Of a DNA stretch of 64,000 nt, positions 61,690 to 64,000 are shown in pieces. Location of the stretch: contig NZ_JAHNZT010000005.1 of NCBI RefSeq assembly GCF_019039035.1, forward strand, positions 310,001 to 374,000, given 5' to 3'. Within the stretch, counting starts at the first letter, position 1. Every line of letters starts with the position of its first letter. This DNA comes from Citreicoccus inhibens (GTDB lineage: Bacteria > Myxococcota > Myxococcia > Myxococcales > Myxococcaceae). A program made the position numbers and the translations under genes. Under the pieces are notes generated by a model. The model made no database searches and was not told the DNA's origin. It saw nothing but the letters and a program-made list of their open reading frames with translations.

Positions 61690-64000
61690 ATGCCTGACTC
61701 GTCCCCGCCCCTGTTCAACACGGTGCCCGTGGAGATGGACTTCCCCGCCGAGGAGCGCCGAATCCTCGCGTTCTGGAAGGACCGCCGCATCTTCGAGCGC
61801 TCGCTCGAGGCCCGTCAGGGAGCCCCCTCCTTCGTGTTCTACGAGGGCCCGCCTACCGCGAACGGCCTGCCCCACAACGGCCACGTCCTCACCCGCGTCA
61901 TCAAGGACCTGTTCCCCCGGTTCCAGACCATGCGGGGCTTCCAGGTGCCCCGGAAGGCCGGCTGGGACACCCACGGCCTGCCCGTGGAGGTGGAGGTCGA
62001 GAAGGAGCTGCGCATCCACGGCAAGGCGGAGATCGAGCGCTACGGCGTGGAGCCGTTCACCGAGCGCTGCATCGAGTCCGTCTTCCGTTACACGACCGAG
62101 TGGGAGCGGCTGACGGAGCGCATCGGCTTCTGGGTGGACCTGAAGACGGCCTACGTCACCTATCACCGCAGCTTCGTGGAGAGCGTGTGGTGGGCGCTGG
62201 CGGAGCTGTTCCGCAAGGGCTTGCTGTATCAGGGCCACAAGGTGGTGTGGTGGTGGCCGCGCGGCGGCACCGCGCTCAGCGCCGCCGAGGTGGGCCTGGG
62301 CTACAAGACGGTGGACGACCCGAGCGTCTACGTGGCCTTCCCGCTGCGCGACACGCCGGACACCGCGCTGCTCATCTGGACGACCACGCCCTGGACGCTG
62401 CCGTCCAACATGTACGCGGCCGTCAACCCGTCGCTCGACTACGTCACGGTGGACGCGGGAGACCGCAAGCTCATCGTCGCGGCCGGTCAGCGTGACGAAC
62501 TGGCCAAGAAGCTGAAGAAGGACCTGCCCATCCTGGCCACGCAGAAGGGCAGCGCGCTGGTGGGTGTGCGCTACGTGCCGCCGTTCCCGGACGTGTACTT
62601 CCAGCGCTTCGGCGACGTGATGTTGCCGCTGAAGGATGGGGGCTCGGACGCGCGGGCGTGGCGCGTGGTGGGCGCGGACTTCGTCACGCTGGGCAGCGGC
62701 ACGGGCATCGTGCACACGGCGCCCGCGTTCGGCGAGGACGACTACGACGCCTTCCGCAAGGACCGCGCGCGCTTCGTCCAGCCGGATGACGCGGAGCTGT
62801 TCTGCGCGGTGAAGCCGGACGGCACCTTCTCCGAGGAGGTGCCGCTCGTCACGGGCCGCTTCGTGAAGGACGCGGACAAGGACCTGCAGCGCAACCTGAA
62901 GGAGCGCGGCCTGCTGGTGCTCGCCGAGCAGTACCGGCACGAGTATCCGTTCTGCTGGCGCGCGGACGAGGATCCGCTCATCCAGTACGCGCGGCCCGCC
63001 TGGTACATCCGGACCACGTCTGTGATTGAGGAGGCCAAGGCCAACAACCGCCAGGTCAACTGGGTCCCGGAGCACATCAAGGAGGGCCGCTTCGGCGACT
63101 TCCTGGCGCACAACGTGGACTGGGCCCTGTCGCGCGAGCGCTACTGGGGCACCACGCTGCCGCTGTGGATCCACTCGGAGACGGGCGAGGTGGAGTCCAT
63201 TCCCTCGCTCCAGGAGCTGCGCTCGAAGCCGGGCAACAACCTGGCGGCGGTCGAGGCCGAGCTGCACGCGTTCCTGAAGGACAAGCCGCACGAGTCCAAC
63301 GCCGAGCACCTCATCGTCCACAAGCCGTGGATCGACAAGGTGACGTACGAGAAGCCGGGCACGCCGGGGCGCTTCCAGCGCGTGCCCGAGGTGGTGGACG
63401 TCTGGTTTGACTCGGGCTGTATGCCTTTCGCGCAGTGGGGCTTCCCGCACGCGCCGGGCTCGCGCGAGGCGTTCAACCGCGCGTTCCCCGCGGACTTCAT
63501 CTCCGAGGCCATCGACCAGACGCGCGGCTGGTTCTATTCGCTGCTCATGGTCAGCACGCTGCTCTTCGACAAGGAGACGCAGGAGCGCATCGGCGTGACG
63601 CCGCCGCGCGACCTGCCGATTCCTTACAAGAGCTGCATCGTGCTCGGCCACGTCTCGGACAAGGAGGGCAAGAAGGAGTCCAAGTCCAAGGGCAACTACA
63701 CGCCGCCGGAAATCATCCTGGATGACGTGCGGATGGACTTCGCGGTGCTGTCCGCCGCCGAGGTTGGCGCGCAGGGCGAGGCCGGCGTGGCGCTCATCGC
63801 GCGCGAGGACCTGGAGGGCCTGGACCTCCAGGAGGGCGCGCGGGTGAAGTTGTTCCGCCCGGACCGGCCGGACGTCGCCGTCTCCGTGACGGTGAAGGTG
63901 CACAAGAAGCTCAAGCGCCGCGTGGCGTTGCTGGCCCCGGCCGAGCTGACGGCGCTGAGCGTGGCGCCGTCGAAGCGCGGGGCGGACGTCATGCCGGTGG
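61690..64000 (+). CDS. ileS: Isoleucyl-tRNA synthetase, N-terminal 770 residues (cut by window edge)
   Basis: ATG at 61690 starts MPDSSPPLFN. The visible part contains the class I signature as PHNGH (residues 61-65) within YEGPPTANGLPHNGHVLTR, editing-domain elements WTTTPWTLPSN and GTGIVHTAPAFGEDDY, SRERYWGTTLPLW, DVWFDSGCMPFAQWGFPH, and the KMSKS loop as KESKS (662-666). The NYTPP after it and overall length suggest the eukaryotic-like IleRS group. It charges tRNA-Ile and edits valine. After KESKSKGN the sequence does not continue into the expected GADALRW block but runs through at least 90 residues of beta-rich insert (679-770) before the window ends. The frame is open throughout. Confidence 0.93.
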   Translation, partial: MPDSSPPLFNTVPVEMDFPAEERRILAFWKDRRIFERSLEARQGAPSFVFYEGPPTANGLPHNGHVLTRVIKDLFPRFQTMRGFQVPRKAGWDTHGLPVEVEVEKELRIHGKAEIERYGVEPFTERCIESVFRYTTEWERLTERIGFWVDLKTAYVTYHRSFVESVWWALAELFRKGLLYQGHKVVWWWPRGGTALSAAEVGLGYKTVDDPSVYVAFPLRDTPDTALLIWTTTPWTLPSNMYAAVNPSLDYVTVDAGDRKLIVAAGQRDELAKKLKKDLPILATQKGSALVGVRYVPPFPDVYFQRFGDVMLPLKDGGSDARAWRVVGADFVTLGSGTGIVHTAPAFGEDDYDAFRKDRARFVQPDDAELFCAVKPDGTFSEEVPLVTGRFVKDADKDLQRNLKERGLLVLAEQYRHEYPFCWRADEDPLIQYARPAWYIRTTSVIEEAKANNRQVNWVPEHIKEGRFGDFLAHNVDWALSRERYWGTTLPLWIHSETGEVESIPSLQELRSKPGNNLAAVEAELHAFLKDKPHESNAEHLIVHKPWIDKVTYEKPGTPGRFQRVPEVVDVWFDSGCMPFAQWGFPHAPGSREAFNRAFPADFISEAIDQTRGWFYSLLMVSTLLFDKETQERIGVTPPRDLPIPYKSCIVLGHVSDKEGKKESKSKGNYTPPEIILDDVRMDFAVLSAAEVGAQGEAGVALIAREDLEGLDLQEGARVKLFRPDRPDVAVSVTVKVHKKLKRRVALLAPAELTALSVAPSKRGADVMPV

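Overview
This window is very GC-rich (about 70%), densely coded bacterial DNA, and its gene content points to a myxobacterium of the suborder Cystobacterineae (Myxococcus, Corallococcus, Cystobacter, Archangium and relatives). The evidence is three sigma-54 activators with different sensor architectures, two Hanks-type kinases, large PAS/GAF histidine kinases, many lipoproteins with Asp-Gly-rich linkers, an ADOP-type permease with its PadR regulator, and a sigma-54-driven, C-rich hairpin RNA that looks like the Myxococcus developmental sRNA Pxr. No rRNA, tRNA, CRISPR array, insertion sequence or phage gene was seen.

Layout. 1-6222: a partial esterase, a putative outer-membrane barrel with an HhH-like N-terminus, a triple lamin-tail lipoprotein, a secreted SNase-like nuclease and two unknown genes. 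6564-11088: a PAS histidine kinase, an unknown membrane-anchored protein, a TerC-like transporter and an LMW-phosphatase-like protein. 11295-21429: a complete yfaP-yfaT-yfaA-yfaS-yfaQ operon around a thioester-containing bacterial alpha-2-macroglobulin. 21437-24881: a sigma-54 activator divergent from an SPFH protein that has a good -24/-12 promoter and tandem upstream repeats. 25021-29012: a DUF4142 protein, a lipoprotein and an OpuB/OpuC-type osmolyte transporter whose binding protein and permease are fused. 28989-33306: heme A synthase, the pxr-like RNA and an XRE-TPR-sigma-54 regulator. 33454-37848: an unknown membrane protein, succinate-semialdehyde-type dehydrogenase and an FHA-GAF-sigma-54 regulator. 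38067-42682: two Cys-rich lipoproteins, a Ser/Thr kinase with PEGA repeats and a translationally coupled membrane partner. 42857-45573: a PAP2 phosphatase facing a lipase/foldase pair. 45802-50534: a histone-deacetylase-family protein, a hexapeptide acyltransferase and a PAS-GAF histidine kinase. 50688-56594: a neutral ceramidase, two tandem collagen-like secreted paralogs and a second kinase. 56760-64000: a SWIM-domain ATP-dependent DNA ligase, gluconokinase, the ADOP permease with its PadR regulator and a clear inverted-repeat operator, and the 5' part of ileS.

How genes work together. The yfa operon is an envelope module: YfaS could trap foreign proteases through its thioester, while YfaQ carries motifs of three peptidoglycan or protease families, which suggests work at the cell wall. 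The lipase and its foldase form a secretion pair. With ceramidase, esterase and nuclease they fit a predatory, lipid-degrading lifestyle. Two loci show promoter logic of the classic enhancer type: the SPFH gene beside its divergent activator, and the pxr-like RNA with two palindromes 50-115 bases upstream of its predicted start. Start codons were moved downstream of the longest open frame wherever a Shine-Dalgarno match or signal peptide favoured it.
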